Assembly (NCBI GenBank): GCA_030562195.1
Contig: CM060200.1
Span: 10,230,001-10,294,000, forward strand
DNA: 64,000 nucleotides
Reading direction: 5' to 3'
Origin: Nipponacmea schrenckii
Taxonomy: Eukaryota > Mollusca > Gastropoda > Lottiidae
Shown here: positions 38,201-53,200 of the stretch, piece after piece
How the letters are laid out: each line of letters starts with the position of its first letter
Position numbering within the stretch: the first letter of the stretch is position 1
Program-made: the position numbers and the translations under genes
Notes under the pieces: generated by a model
The model's database searches: none
Told to the model about the DNA's origin: nothing
What the model saw: the letters and a program-made list of their open reading frames with translations, nothing else

Positions 38201-41200
38201 GCCACACTGAGATCCTGTCTACACAACTACTACTAGGCTATAATTTACAAGATAACAACTTAGGTTCACAAGTAAGGATCCATTCTACCAACTGATCCTT
38301 AGCTAAACCTCTTGGCATGGCTCTTTACCGGATTATATGTACCTAATTACAGCTGGGTGGACTGGAATTAAGAGTGAAGATGACTGACACTCAAGTTCAT
38401 CAGACTTTGATCGTCCCCACAGCCACCATTTGCTTGACACAACCAAGTTAATGACATCATGTAAATACCAACACACTAACGTCATAAAACAAGCACGCAT
38501 ACATTAAAATAAACCCATAATGTGCTTGAGTATTTTTAAGGAAAATGTTTGGGTTTTGGTAATGCAAAAACCTGATTTCATTTTTAATAAATAAAGACAA
38601 ATATTTCAAATTGTACCTTCTCCAGCCAACACATTGGAATCTTGCCAACCAAATAATCTTCTCACATCAAATGGGGCATTATCCTAAAAACAGTAACAAG
38701 ATAATAGGGTTGCTTAGGAAATAGTCTGCTCTTGTTAGTAAATCTTAAATTTAACGGGGCGGTGTACAAAATTGTCATTATCAAAAACATCATAAATATT
38801 TTTCAAAAATATGCTATTCAGATCAATTTATTACCTTGATCAAACTGTATTTGTTTTAAAAGGGTGAATTAAAAATGGAGCCTAATTGTTAATTAATTAG
38901 GGTTAACTAATTTGGATGTTTGGCTTTATTATTAGAAACATGAAATAATAAGCTAAGCTTAAGTGTTCCATGTTAAATGTCAAAATTTTTTGTATTTGTG
39001 ATAAAATTATGTGTTTTACATATAGTCAGGGCTTAAAGCAACCCTCATAAATAGAAAATCCTTCCCTTTAAACATGAAGGCTTAATTCATCCGAAGCTAC
39101 TGCTTCTTGTGTCATAGAAATAACAGACTTGAAACAAATTGGAGTCCATAAAATTACGCCAACAAAATCTGAATGATGATATTTCTGGTATCGGTAAAGA
39201 AAAGTAGTTCGGTGAAAATGTCTCCTAATTATCCTTGTGTCCTGATTCTGGGAACTAAGTCACATGCATTCTGGTATGGGGTCTATTTAGAAATATTACC
39301 TTTAACAACTGGTAAATATTGATATCACTATTTTGCGTTGATTCTCTGAATGATGGTATCAAAGCTGAATACAGTTTAGGAAATGGTTTTAATGCTGATT
39401 CTAAAACTTTGTTATCCATCTGAGAAAGCAGACCACCTTCACCGATCACCTATAATTTTGAGATTGATACAAAAAATCACGAAGCATTATACTTCTAAAA
39501 ATGAGTAAAGAACAAGTATGTTCAAAAAGCATAATTCTTTCTAAACCATACTGAAACTACATTTATTTCTAACATTGTAAACACACAAACTTAGTTGACA
39601 ACCATTTTGAATCACTACCTCAATTTCAAAGTCGAATTTTTCAACAGTTCTAATATATCAATGAAGTCTTCAAAACACATTTGAAGGCATTTTTAAGTAT
39701 TTACATTTGTTTTAATGCTTATTTGGAATATTATATTCTTGATAAAATCAAGAGATTCGAGTCGGTTGTGAACTACGTTTGTGTGTGTTAGATGTAAGAA
39801 CATATTTTTAGTGTGCCCTTGATCTTATCTTACCTATTGTAGCCATCACAGACTTTTAAAGAAAAATATTTGAAATTATGGCACAGTGAGAAATGAATTA
39901 AAATCTTTTCTATAAGAAAACATGGATACAAAATCTGTATAGCAAATACTGAATAAGCAAAAAGACAAAGTTATTCAAATCTATGTTACTGACAATGATA
40001 GGCCTATTGTTTTGAAACAAACCTGATGTATTGGAGTAGGTGAATATGACATGGTTGCTATGGCAACTAAGGTGTGGCCTTGAACTATCATATCAGCAAT
40101 ATCAAGGTCGGAAGACCAAATGTACCTTCCAGATGAAAAACTTGCCTCAAATATTGCGTTTGGGCCTATAAAGAAAAAAAAATATACCTTTAGAAGTCAA
40201 GTCATAAATGTAAATTTGAAATCAGTATAAGCCAATAACTCCAGCAATTGCAAGTGATTTTTATAAATTTCAGATGCAACCAAGGACGAAAGGTCAATTC
40301 AAATGAAAAAAGAAATTATTCTTGTTAATGGTGGCACATGCAATGATCACTGATTAAACACAAGTGGCTTCTTGTGATATAAACAAGCAGTCTGTCAAGT
40401 GTAAATTTCCAGAGACATATCATCACCTGACAACCTAACGACTGAGTTATTCTGCTTCCATTTGTAAATGAAATCGGCTTACACAATGCAAGGGAAATAT
40501 TGCAACTTTAATCTGAAGCTCTTAAAGCATGGACACATGACAAGAGTTCAAATGATTTAGAGGTTATTCAATATAGACTGATTGGCATTTCTTTTCTCCT
40601 AACTAAAATTAGTTGTAAGGCTGTACATAGTTAGACAGACTTTTACCAACAGGTGATTCTTGCCCCACAAAGAAACAAAACAATAACTAATAAACCATCT
40701 TACATGTTGTAGATTGTGAAACTTGGAATAATTTAGTAAAATACTGAAACCATTTTATCATATCAGCATTTTCTATTTCAATTTTCTCTGGATTTATTCT
40801 GTAAAAATCAATAAATACATATATACATGTACCTGACAGCCATCATATCCTGATTACAGGTAATGACATAGCCTTATCAACACATATATACTTGACCGCC
40901 GTCAATACAGGTTTTGACATGATCTTATCAATACATATATACTTGACCACCATTATACAGGTTTTGATATGATCTTATCAATACATATATACTTGACCAC
41001 CATTATATCCCAAATAAGGGTTTTAGTATGGTTCTTAACAATACATATACATATATTTGACCACCATTGTATCCTAAATACGAGTTTTGACATGATCTTA
41101 TCAACACATATATACTTGACCACCATCAATACAGGTTTTGACATGATCTTACCAATACATATATACTTGACCACCATCAATACAGGTTTTGACATGATCT

Positions 41201-44200
41201 TATCAATACATATATACTTGACCACCATCAATACAGGTTTTGACATGATCTTATCAATACATATATACTTGACCACCATCAATACAGGTTTTGACATGAT
41301 CTTATCAATACATATATACTTGACCACCATCAATACAGGTTTTGACATGATCTTATCAATACATATATACTTGACCACCATCAATACAGGTTTTGACATG
41401 ATCTTATCAATACATATATACTTGACCACCATCAATACAGGTTTTCACATGATCTTATCAATACATATATACTTGACCACCATCAATACAGGTTTTGAAA
41501 TGATCTTATCAATACATATATACTTGACCACCATCAATACAGGTTTTGACATGATCTTATCAATACATATATACTTGACCACCATTGTTTCCCAATTAGG
41601 GGTTTTGACAAGGTCTTATTAACATCTGAGGGTGAGGCTGGGACAAGATGATTCGGCCACCAAAAATATAGAAAAAATTCATTAAATTTCATTAAATTTT
41701 TCCATTATTGATTTTGTATATTCAGAGTAAAAATACCTATGTTTAGAGCAATAACTCCATAAGGGATGAACCAATTGATGATTGACACAATAGTTAACAA
41801 AGTATAGATGAAATAAACCAAGATCACCCCAGTCTGTTAGTGGGTGTGGTACTTGTAAAACACCTCCCACTTTCAACAATTCTGACATTAATGTTGACAT
41901 ATTGACATGGAAATCTTCACTGAACAAACCATTTCTGAAAATATAACCATGAACACGCATACTATAAAACAAGTGAAAGTCATAACAACAATGGGAACAC
42001 AGACTACATAATTCACATAACGGAGTGACTGAGCGATATGTCTTTTACTTTTAAGTACCTTTTTCATTTTTCATATAACAGCAGTCCGTTCAAGAAAATT
42101 TATTCTAAAGCAGCTTTTTCTGTTATAGCATAGGTCAAGTTGGTTCCACTTGCAAACTCTTAATTAACTAAAACATAATTAAGCTATCTAGCACTTTTAA
42201 AATGTATAAATTCTGCTTGCTTCAGACCTAGGCCCATGCTTTCTATGAGGTAATTTGAACCGATTTTTTTTCCAAACATTCACTTGTAACAAATAGAGAA
42301 ATCAGATCCAAAATAGTGCACTGAAAAAATAATGGAAAAACAAAATAAAAAGAAATAAAAGGTGGTAGAGAAAAATAGCCTTACCTGAGTAATTCTGTAA
42401 CAATTTTAGTTGATAACAGACTACCACAGTATTTTAAACTGGACCATAACCATTGTATAACACTGTATCTATCCTCTCTAGAACTACAGTTCAATTTTTT
42501 AATGATGATGTCTAACAGGAGTAAGGCTTCTGTTTTTAAATTATGACTTAAAACAAACGTCCATAATAACTGGTGATTTTTATATTTGTTCATGTTGAAA
42601 TCTGCAATGGATGATAAAATTCTTTTGTTTCAGACTCGGGATCAGTTTTGTAAAATGTTGGAGATCAATTCATTTTTATGTCGTTATTTATGGGAAAAAG
42701 GAAAAAATGTTTTTTGGTTAATGAATCAACCTCAGTTGAGACATAGGTTGAAATATACCAGTTATCTAAAGATCTCTATTTCTCAATCGCAATCTTCAGT
42801 AGGTTGACAAAGATCAGTTGTTCATATGACTCTATTTGTCAAACCTCAGTAAAAACACAGATTGACATAGATCAATTGTCTGGAGATTTCTCCTTGTCAA
42901 ACTCTAGTAGGTTGACAAAGATCATTTGTTTTTATAGATTTCTACTTGTCAAACTTCAGTAGGTTGACAAAGATCATTTTTTATAGATCTCTACTTGTCA
43001 AACTTCAATAGGTAGACAAAGATCATTTGTTTATAGATTTATACTTGTCAAACTCTAGTAGGTTGACAAAGATCATTTGTTTTTATAGATTTCTACTTGT
43101 CAAACTTCAGTAGGTTGACAAAGATCATTTTTTATAGATCTCTACTTGTCAAACTTCAATAGGTAGACAAAGATCATTTGTTTATAGATTTATACTTGTC
43201 AAACTTTAGTAGAGACACAGATTGACATAGATCAATTGTTTGGAGATTTCTACTTGTCAAACTCTAGTAGGTTGACAAAGATCATTTTTTTTATAGATTT
43301 CTACTTGTCAAACTTCAGTAGGTTGACAAAGATCATTTTTTTTTATAGATTTCTACTTGTCAGACTTGAGTAGGTTGCGAAGATCATTTGTTTTTATAGA
43401 TTTCTACTTGACAAACTTCAGTGGGTTGGCAAAAATTGGATGTCTGAAGAACTCTACTTTTCCATACCTGGTTTCATGATTTGTGTTTCCAGCAGAACTC
43501 TCTCTTTAGTTTCATCATCCCAGTACTGTAACCAATCTAATAAAAACTCAGAATAGGGTCTACCATCTACTACAGAACTATTACCATTACTATGACTATC
43601 AATATTACCACAATGACTAGTTAAATCTGGGCCATTACCATCTGTATCAGTTAGTTTTAGATTATCAACAGACCACTGACTACTGAAAGTTTAAATTCAT
43701 GTCAAGTCTAAGGATGGAAATAAAAACAACAGTCGTATTTTACAATGTTGCCATTATATGTTTACCATGATTTCTTTCTGGGATTATGAAATAGATATGG
43801 TAGCCTCCATGGGTTATGCTATCATGTTATCAGTAAAGAGGTTTTACAGGTTAACTATATTCAGAAGTGTTGGATGCAAATCACAAACACACGACAACAT
43901 TATGGAATACGTACACTTCTTTAATAAAAATGATAAATATATAACTTGATTTTACTATTATTAGTTTTGTTATATATGTTTTTGTGTTAATTCCCTCATT
44001 TTTTCATCTGTTTCATTGTGCTGATGTGCTCAGTGTGATTATTCCATAATATTGTCTTGAGTTTATAAGCCCTACATGACACACTTTGATTGATGAAAAT
44101 TTTTAGATTGCGGTGGGGGATAAAAAATCAGAAAAGGTAACCTAATTTTTTCAACAGATGCAAGACTTACCTGGATTGAGAAGTATTTTTGATTAAAAAG

Positions 44201-47200
44201 GCCTGTTGAAAGGAATGTTGTGGATAATGTTGATGTAAGAGAAAAGTAAACTCTATTAAGTCAGTTTGATTCTGTGAAATGGCATCTGAATTCAGTAACT
44301 CCTTTAAAATAAACTTCTGCAACTGAAGATCTTTTACATATAGTACAATATCCCATAGTTTCTCTTCATAGTCAAAACCCTATTTAAAAAGAAATATAAT
44401 ACAGATATAGGTTTTGTATTAAACTTTCATGGGTATGTATTTAACCTGCATGAAGGTGGAAATTTGTGGAAAAAGTTCAAAGGTCATATATCATGAATCG
44501 AAATATTAATATTTTATTTTATTGTTCCCAGAGGTTGAACATTAGACACGACCATGTCCTTGTGTACTAGACCTAATTTGGACCCATGTAATATAAAGAG
44601 TTGATTATTATTATCACCATTATACTAGCTGTCCTTGTAAGCATATTTTTTTATCCCAATAACGAAAATATTGTTGTAACTGATGAGTAATAGTAGAGTC
44701 TTTGTACTTTGATGTATAGGGAAAACAACTGAAGTTCTTAAAGTCTATGAGACTGTAATATACATGTTCTAAGACATTTTCATAATGCCTGAAAAATTTA
44801 GTACTACTCTTTCTTTGGATGCAATATCGTCACAGTTAAGGAGTAAGAAAGTCACATTTTAAGAGAGTTGCTTCGATCCACTTTTGGATCCCTAATTTTT
44901 TTAAATTTGCAGTGCGACAAAAATATTTGGCCCAGATATGTTGGGCTACTATTTACCAAACTTAGTAAGACAGTTTTAGCTTCAGTTGTCTGATGTTTAA
45001 CAAGGTGATTTAAAGCTGTATTAACACCCATTTTAATAATATCATTATAATCCGCTTGTCTCCCTTGTTCTAATAGCTGGTGCTGTAGTTTGGGTAAATC
45101 ATTCTCATTAACAGCTGTCTCTACTGCCATCTACAAAATGAATTACAATTGAAATACAATAGAGTTTAATGTCCTACATTTCTGTGCCATATCATTGAGC
45201 AATTTTTTTCAAGGGAATTTGAGTATAACCGTCCTGGGATAATAAGTGCCAATAACTAGATGCTGGTAACTCCATCACCAAAAAGGAAACCAGATTGAAA
45301 AAAAAAGATGCACATGTATGATCTTGACCTCTTTACCCTTCTGTTGGCAAGAAACATCTAAACTGCTGAACCCCTAAACAGAGATGTGAGCCTTGGTGGC
45401 TCAGTGATGCTTGTGCAATAAGCTGAAGGTCAAGGTTCAATCCTGGCAAGTGTTGAGATATTACCTTCAGTATTTAAACCCGGTTTCACCTTGTGAGTGA
45501 TACAGGTCAGAGAGACTGGCATGGAACATAGGACAATAAACCAATGGCCTGTGTGCTACAGGTTTTGCACATTAATGACCCCACAAGTAGCTTAATGTTG
45601 TCCTGGCAAAATTTCCCTCATTGCACACAGCAATCCAGAAGGTGAAGGAAGTAAGTATCAGGTTAGTTCCAATACGTTTCAGCATAATATAAGTCACAAG
45701 TCAATGTTGTAGTTTTAGCCTCTGATACTGCAAAAAATGTTTTTAACCACAATTCATGTACATCGAAAATAAATATAGGTCTTCTAACACAATCAATATT
45801 GTATATGAGACCTACAAACATTAAGAGTTAAACTTGATCAAAAAGTGACAACTTTATTAAGACTATTAAGATAAGGAATTTTATGACAAACCTCAATAGG
45901 CTTATCTGAAGGAGCAACTGATTTTAAGCTCGAATCTTGACTTCCAATACTCTGTCCGTCTGCTACATCACTGAATTTAGAGCTTTGTCTCTCAATACCT
46001 TTAGCCTCCACCAGTTTCAAACAGCACCGTAATTCAGCTATCAAAGTCATCACTGAATCTAAAGCTAATTCCAAATTTTCTCTCTCTTGCATAGCAGACG
46101 CAGTTGAACCTAATGACCTTGATACATCAAGACCATCATGCAACTGGCTGTATAAATAGTTTAAGGTCAAGGTCAGTAAATCATGTGCAAAGTTCTTTGA
46201 TTGGTTGTCTGATGCACGTTCTTTTACAGTTTCAACCAGTAGAAGTAGCACTGGTTCTAAGTTCTTCATGTTGTCGTAGTGGTCATAAGTTGGTGTCCAT
46301 AGTGATGCCTCATCTTGATGCAAGGAGGGAGAAATGGGCGGACGTTGTCTTGAAACAGAGAAAACTGAAAAAAAAAATGATATAAAGGTTTAAAACAAGA
46401 AATTCTCTTAGTATCTCTTACTTATAGCTACACTAACTTAATTTGGTCTAGAGCATCAGTCGATTCAGTCCTTCGAAGTAACATCAGATGAAATGGCCAA
46501 CATTGTAAGACCTGATATAGAATTCTCTCATTATAAGAGTGGAAGATTTTAGTCTTTTTACTGATAGTAGTTTCATAAATGTCAAATATGAATAATTTCT
46601 TCAATAGTGAACTGATATTTAAAATGGCGAAAATCCTTCACAGAAAAGCTCCAGGACCTGTATTCTGGAAATGATCTTAAAGCTGGGATGTAACCTGATC
46701 CAATCACTATTAGTAACTATTAATAAGTTTAGCATGGATCAGTTACAGATATATACTCTCCATTGGTCAGCCTAATTTGGGCATGAGAGGTGAGTTTTGT
46801 TGGCGAGAAAGAGATATTAGTATATTACTGGTCAGTTAACAGCTGTTCAACAAACATAACGGCAGTAACCGTAACAAACGTCACAGGGATATCCTAGAGT
46901 TTTAACTTCTAACACTTTTTCTAGTATATCCTTTTCTTTTGTTCAAGAACAAGTGGCCTAAAGTTCTAAAAAAATGATCACATATCTTAAAAAAAAAAAC
47001 ACTATTGTCTTGTCGTGTGACATTTCAGCTAAATGCCTTCCACAAAAAGGCCTTTGTTGTCTAAGAACATAATTTTTTGACTTTCTATTGCTTATTCAAA
47101 GTTTAGACTAGAAGGTATTTAGCCAAAACATAAGACGAAAGGACAATATATTTTTAACTGTTTTCCATGGTCATCGGAATTTGTAATGTTAAACTAAAAA

Positions 47201-50200
47201 ATAAGTCAGCTTACTGTTTTCTTTGCTTTTCAAGTAGAAGGCAACTGTGTCTAATTGTCTATGTTTTAAACCGACTTCTAAAGCTGGTAAAGGTATAGAA
47301 CCTCTCTCCCATTTATTTAAATGACATAAATAATCAGCTGATGTAGCCCCATCATATAACATCATCTAAAATAGCCAAAACAGCAACATAAAAAGAAACA
47401 ACTAAATTTTTCAAGGTTAACAACTTAAGTCCACAAGTCTGTTGTGACAGGGATCCTTTCTACAAGCTGGTCCTTGGTCAACCTCTTGGCATTGATCTTT
47501 CCCAAATTATGCATACCCATTTACAGCTGGGTGGACTGCAATTATGAGTGAAGATGACTTATTTAAAGTCATCGGACCGTCACATTCCGATTGAGATTAG
47601 AGCTCACGTCCGACATTTTCAACATTTCCATGCAAATGACATGACATAAAAACTAACACTCTAACTGCTTTGCTATAGAACACTGATATATGTTCTTTGG
47701 TGGACCACCCAAACTGTGCATAATACATCAAATAATATGGCAATCACAAAATCCTATTTTACAAAGAATCTCTTTTCTCAAAGTAATTGATGGTTTGAAA
47801 TTATAAATATGAGATGTAGGCTTATCAGAACTAGCTAGTAAGGGGAGAGAATTTAATTCAAGCTTTTACCTTACTAACTAATACATCTGGTTGACTATTG
47901 GAGATTAAATATATGATATATTGCTGTGAGATTATAATATGAGGATTTTCATTGGATTCTGATAACAACGCTAACTGGTCCCTTGGTATACTGAAAGATA
48001 AACAGTAAAATATGATATTAAAGTACATCACAAATTCCTGAAAAAAATGGTGACCATTAACTCTTTCTAAGGAAAGCATTTAGCGTATAATTCCGAATAT
48101 AAAGCGCAGGCATGTATAATGCGCAGATCCTTTCTTCAGTTAACAGATTGATTTATTTACAAACAAAAAAACCCAAAAGATAGAACGTTTTGCCTCAGAA
48201 TCATCAAAAATACATTCTCTGGGTTTCTAGTTGTCAAAATTTCCTGGGGGAAGGGAAGAACCAGGACAGAAAATAAGGGCCCCAATACCAATTTAGTCCT
48301 AGTGACAGAGCTGCATCTACATACCTTTGAGAACAAAATGTCTCCTTCTTCATGTCTATAATACATATAGTCTGAATTGATTCATCTTCACACACAAATG
48401 ATACAGTTTCATTACAAAATACAATACTGGTCACATTCAAGGCATCAAATTTGGGGTCTAAATTGAACGTCTGCAAATATTTCACATTTGATAAAGAAGT
48501 CTTTTGCTTCCTTTCTTTTTCAAATCCAGAGACTTTTGAATCTGCTTTTGGAGATTTTTCAAACAGCCTCTTATACCAAGGCTCTGTCCTTTTAGATTGG
48601 TCTAGATTCAACTTCGATAGACTTTCACTCCACAATCCATCACTGGTTTGATACGTTTTTAAATTTTGAGAGTAGACTCGTCTGTCAGATGTCACTCCCA
48701 AATTATCTTCTAGAAGACACAAAGGCTTGGTTATCAAGTAGTCTTTCAGGCTTATTTTATGTAATTTGGCACCATTTTTTAATACCATTTCTTCCATTTC
48801 TTGTGAAACTGTCCACCATGTTTGATCATGTATGTCCACACCTGATTGGTTTAAATTGATTCTCCATACAACTGTGTTCAGTAAAATGTTTACAGACGCT
48901 AATGTAGGGTTAAGGCAGTTAATTCAGAAATAAAATTGGTCTATGTAGCATTATACATGACGTGTAATCACAATTGACAAATTAATATCAAGCAGACGTC
49001 TGACAAATTAATATAAATCCACTGTTTTTTTTTGATCGTTTATTTGAATTTGACAAAAATCTTAGATAGCTTATAAACTTTGTGATTAATGAAATGTAAA
49101 TTTTGATAGGTAACAAGCAGCTGGGACATAGATATAGACCATTGGGTCTGTAAAAAAGTACAGACTGTGCCAAGAGCATACAAATGAACTCTACAAATGT
49201 TACCCACTTTGCTTTTCAAAAAGATGGGATGAATGAATAAAATCTTTTTCAAACTCTATTTTAACTAGATTGAGATGCTGTTAGCTAAAATTTAACACGT
49301 TTTGAAGAACAATGGTATTAACTCATACCAAATATTTTTCGATAACACACTCTCACACCAAGTTACATTAAGATCCATCAAGAATTGCACGTTGTAGAGT
49401 GTTTACGAGCCATTCAAGAACAATGGCAGTAACTCATACTAAATTTTTTCCAATTTCGCTGATTTTCAATAGGGTTCATCCTTGCAGGATCATAAACACT
49501 CATATTAAGTTTCATCAAAATCTGTTAAGAATTGCACTTTCTAGAGTGTTTGCGAGCAAGTGTCTACAACAAATATAGAGGCAGGGGCAATCACTCCAAA
49601 ACTGTTTATCGCAAAATCATCCAAATCGAACTTGACCGCCGTCTTATCAATTCCAATGCTCATACCAAGTTTCATTAAAATCCATAGATAATTGTAGCTT
49701 CTAAAGTGTCTACAGAAAATGATTTTTTATGCAATTTTACTTAGTCAAGGGCAATTACTCATAAACTATTCATCAAAAAATCGTTAAATTTGAATTTCGG
49801 ATAAAAATTGTAGCCTCTATCGTGGATACGACCCAAATTTGACGAGTTTTTACTAAGTCAAGTGCAATAACTCAAAAACCGTTCGTGCGATAGTTTCCAT
49901 TTTCGAACTTGACCGAGATATCACCAATATATACATGTATACCAAGTTTCATTAAGATCGGATAAAAACTGTAGCTTTTATTGTGGATACAACAAATGTG
50001 GACGGACCGACGGACCGACAGGGGCGACGGCAAAATACGTCCACATTTCCATGTGGGCATATAAAAAAGGATACTTATTTCTTGTGTTGTTGACTGTAAT
50101 ACTATTAGAGTATCTGCTACAATTTTATAAGTACTATTAGTTGATAGTTGACTCAATGGTAAAAACATAACCTCGATGGTGCCAGCTTCATTTTGGTTAA

Positions 50201-53200
50201 TGGTCATAAATCTCGACTTATTAATTAGATATAGACCTAGATTGTTAACACAGTGTATTATCTCTATCTCTTCTATATTACTAATACCTAAATTAATCAA
50301 AAACAAGAAATGATAAGATTTCAGGAAAATTATTGACAATTATAAAATTTAAAATCTCAAAAATAATGAGTATTTATTCATCAGTAAAACTTACAAGGCA
50401 CTATGACTAAATTTATAGGCGATATCAGGACTATGGTGGCCCATGGCTATCACTCAGTTTTTTCAACATGGCCCTACTTTATTTTCTAACTAATTCATTC
50501 TATTAATTAAATTATTTATAAAGAACACAAAAAAAGAATAAAATAAAATAAAAAGTAATTGAAAAAAAAAAAAAAAAAATAGAATTGCTTACAATTATGA
50601 ACGTATTTCGAGAGCCTTAAAATATTATGTAGGCTAAATTTGCAATTACCTACATCTAGACAATATATTGAATATCATTTGACCTAGTTTTCAAAGTCAT
50701 AAAATAATTAGGTCACACCTTCCGTAACGGTTAATGATGGCGAAAATATGAAAATTATCAATTTTTGCTGTATTTAAGTACACTTATCTCTATGAATTTT
50801 TTAAGTAAACCAAATTAAAAAATATCTACTCGTAGACAATATATTGAATATTATTTGACCTAATTTTCAAGGTCATAGATTAAGTGGGTCACACCTTCCG
50901 TAGCCGTTAAAGTGACCTAATTTTGAAAAAATCGAAATTTAAATAATTCGAAAGAAAATACGAAATTTGAAAATCGGTCTCCAAGAAAAGGTAGATAATG
51001 ATCCATTGTATCTATGTGCTAAATTTCATCAAAATCGGTCTATCAGTAGTGTCTGAATTTCGGATTTAAGAATTGTAACGAAAATTTAAAATGGCGGCCG
51101 ATATGGCAGCTTGACCTAATTATTTAGGTCAAATCAATTACTATTGACAAGTTATTTATAAAACAGTTTTCACTTTTCACCTAGCAGTTATAGACCGGAA
51201 TTTACGTAATTACGTCATTTGAGGCTAAACCGGAAGTAGAATTTTTTTTTTCACATTTTTTCAAAAATTATAATCATATCGCCTATCAACTGGTAAAGTT
51301 TCAAAATTCTACCATTTATATTAAAGGAGAAATCACGGTCTGAAATTTTTGCCGATGACCCTTGAATATTGAATTGCAAATCGTGGGTAAAATATTTAAC
51401 CTAATTGCATAAAACCTATAATTGTTAGTTGACAAATACATTGAAGTTTTCAAATCTGAAAATCCGGTCAAAATCGAACTGAAAATAAACTTGCTAAAGC
51501 AAAAAAACCTCAACTTCCGGTTCTCACTTCCTGTCAGAGATAGAACTTCCGGTTTTGTTTTATTTGATAATAGAAATCATTCCAAGATCAACTGTAGTTT
51601 TAGAATTTCTGCACCATTTACCAGTTTGTCTGCAAACTCATCCAAGAATTACAAAAAAAAAAAAAAAAAAAATAAAATAATCCGAACGATTACAATACGT
51701 TTTCGCCAAAGTCGAAATACGTAATAAAATAAAAAGTAATAGAAAAAAGAAATAAAACAAGTTAAAATAAATTTGAAATAATTTTGAAAGTAAAATAAAT
51801 TAAAAAAGAAAATATTCTAAGACTAAAAGTAAAACTGATTTCTTTTAAAGATTTTTTTAAATCTATTTCATTAAAATATTATTTTAAAATTGAAATGAAA
51901 GTTAGGTGAATTTAAAATGATTTTAAAAGTGAAATAAATTAAATTAAAAAATCTGAAGAGCCTAGAGCTATCACAGTATACCATCATGCATTGTATGGTC
52001 GATGTGGATTGGAGACGATTTGACATAAAGGGAAACTCTGAAAATTTTGCCCACTGATCTGACCTTATCAATTCAATGAGAACTTTGACTGAAAAACAGA
52101 TCTAGTGTCAATCATAGGCCTAATCAATCAACAATAAAAAGCTTTACCACAATCTAGGTTTATTATTAGGCTATGATGGCAGCTATGTCATGGGGCATAA
52201 ATCCTGTAAGCTTATCTAGGCCTACAACATGATTTAAAGGGGTCTCCAAAATAAATCTACCTAGCCTAGGTCTAGCTAGGTGACTGGAATCAGCTACAAA
52301 CAAGAAACAACTAGAGTATGGCCAAGTCGCTGATTCCAGTTACCTGTGGGCTGTGGCTAGCCCTAACTTTTAACCTAACCTAAGCCCTGACCGGAGTCTG
52401 CGCTCAGCGGTTAGTGTAAAATTCCCAACGCCCAAAAAGCGCCCAACACCAGAAAGACGTCGGGATAATCAAAACTACTGGTAGGATAAAAAAAAAATTG
52501 GAATTTTCGGTGAAAGTAACGAGAAACGAAAAAAAGGAGATGTTTTATATATGATTTACTTTTTTTTATCGAATTTGTGTTATAATAATAAATTATGTCT
52601 GTGGGTTGTTTTGTCTTTGATAGCAATAGAATGAGAATTATAATATTAATAACAGCTAAGGTTCAAAGGTTACGTTCAGACCAACTCTCAAATAATGGGA
52701 CCTTCAATTCTAATTCTAGACTAGTAAACAACTGACTGCTGCCTTCCAGGAAAATTATCAAAATATAATCATGTTTTTCCTCAAAATTAAAGAGACAAAA
52801 ATCTTACCGTATCAATTTCGGAGTGATTTCCCTTTATGTCAAATCGTCCCCAATCCACATCGACCATACAATGCATGATGGTATACTGTGATAGCTCTAG
52901 GCTCTGCAGATTTTTTAATTTTATTTATTTCACTTTTAAAATCATTTAAACTCACCTAACTTTCATTTAAATTTTAAAATAATATTTTAATGAAATAGAT
53001 TAAAAAAAATCTTTAAAAGAAATCAGTTTTACTTTTAGTCTTAGAATGTTTTCTTTTTTACTTTCAAAATTATATCAAATTCATTTTTCAATTACTTTTT
53101 ATTTTATTTATTTTTTTTTTTTTCAATTACGTTTTATTTTATTTTATTCTTTTTTTGTGTTATTTATTTAGTTATTTCAATCTTTTTAAAGAATATTTTC

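Noticed and set aside
40969..41622. 217-residue open frame with 17-residue repeats (and its 160-residue minus-strand counterpart)
   Set aside because: Produced by the 51-bp intronic minisatellite; the period is a multiple of 3, both strands are open, and there is no domain or splice support.
49040..49252. Full spatacsin exon in the 70-residue frame
   Set aside because: A good acceptor (TTTTTTACAG) exists near 49150, but no frame gives convincing similarity with a phase-compatible donor; left as a possible tiny exon only.
51422..51724. 100-residue plus-strand ORF
   Set aside because: Lies in the inserted element and runs into poly-A (poly-Lys); no recognisable protein.
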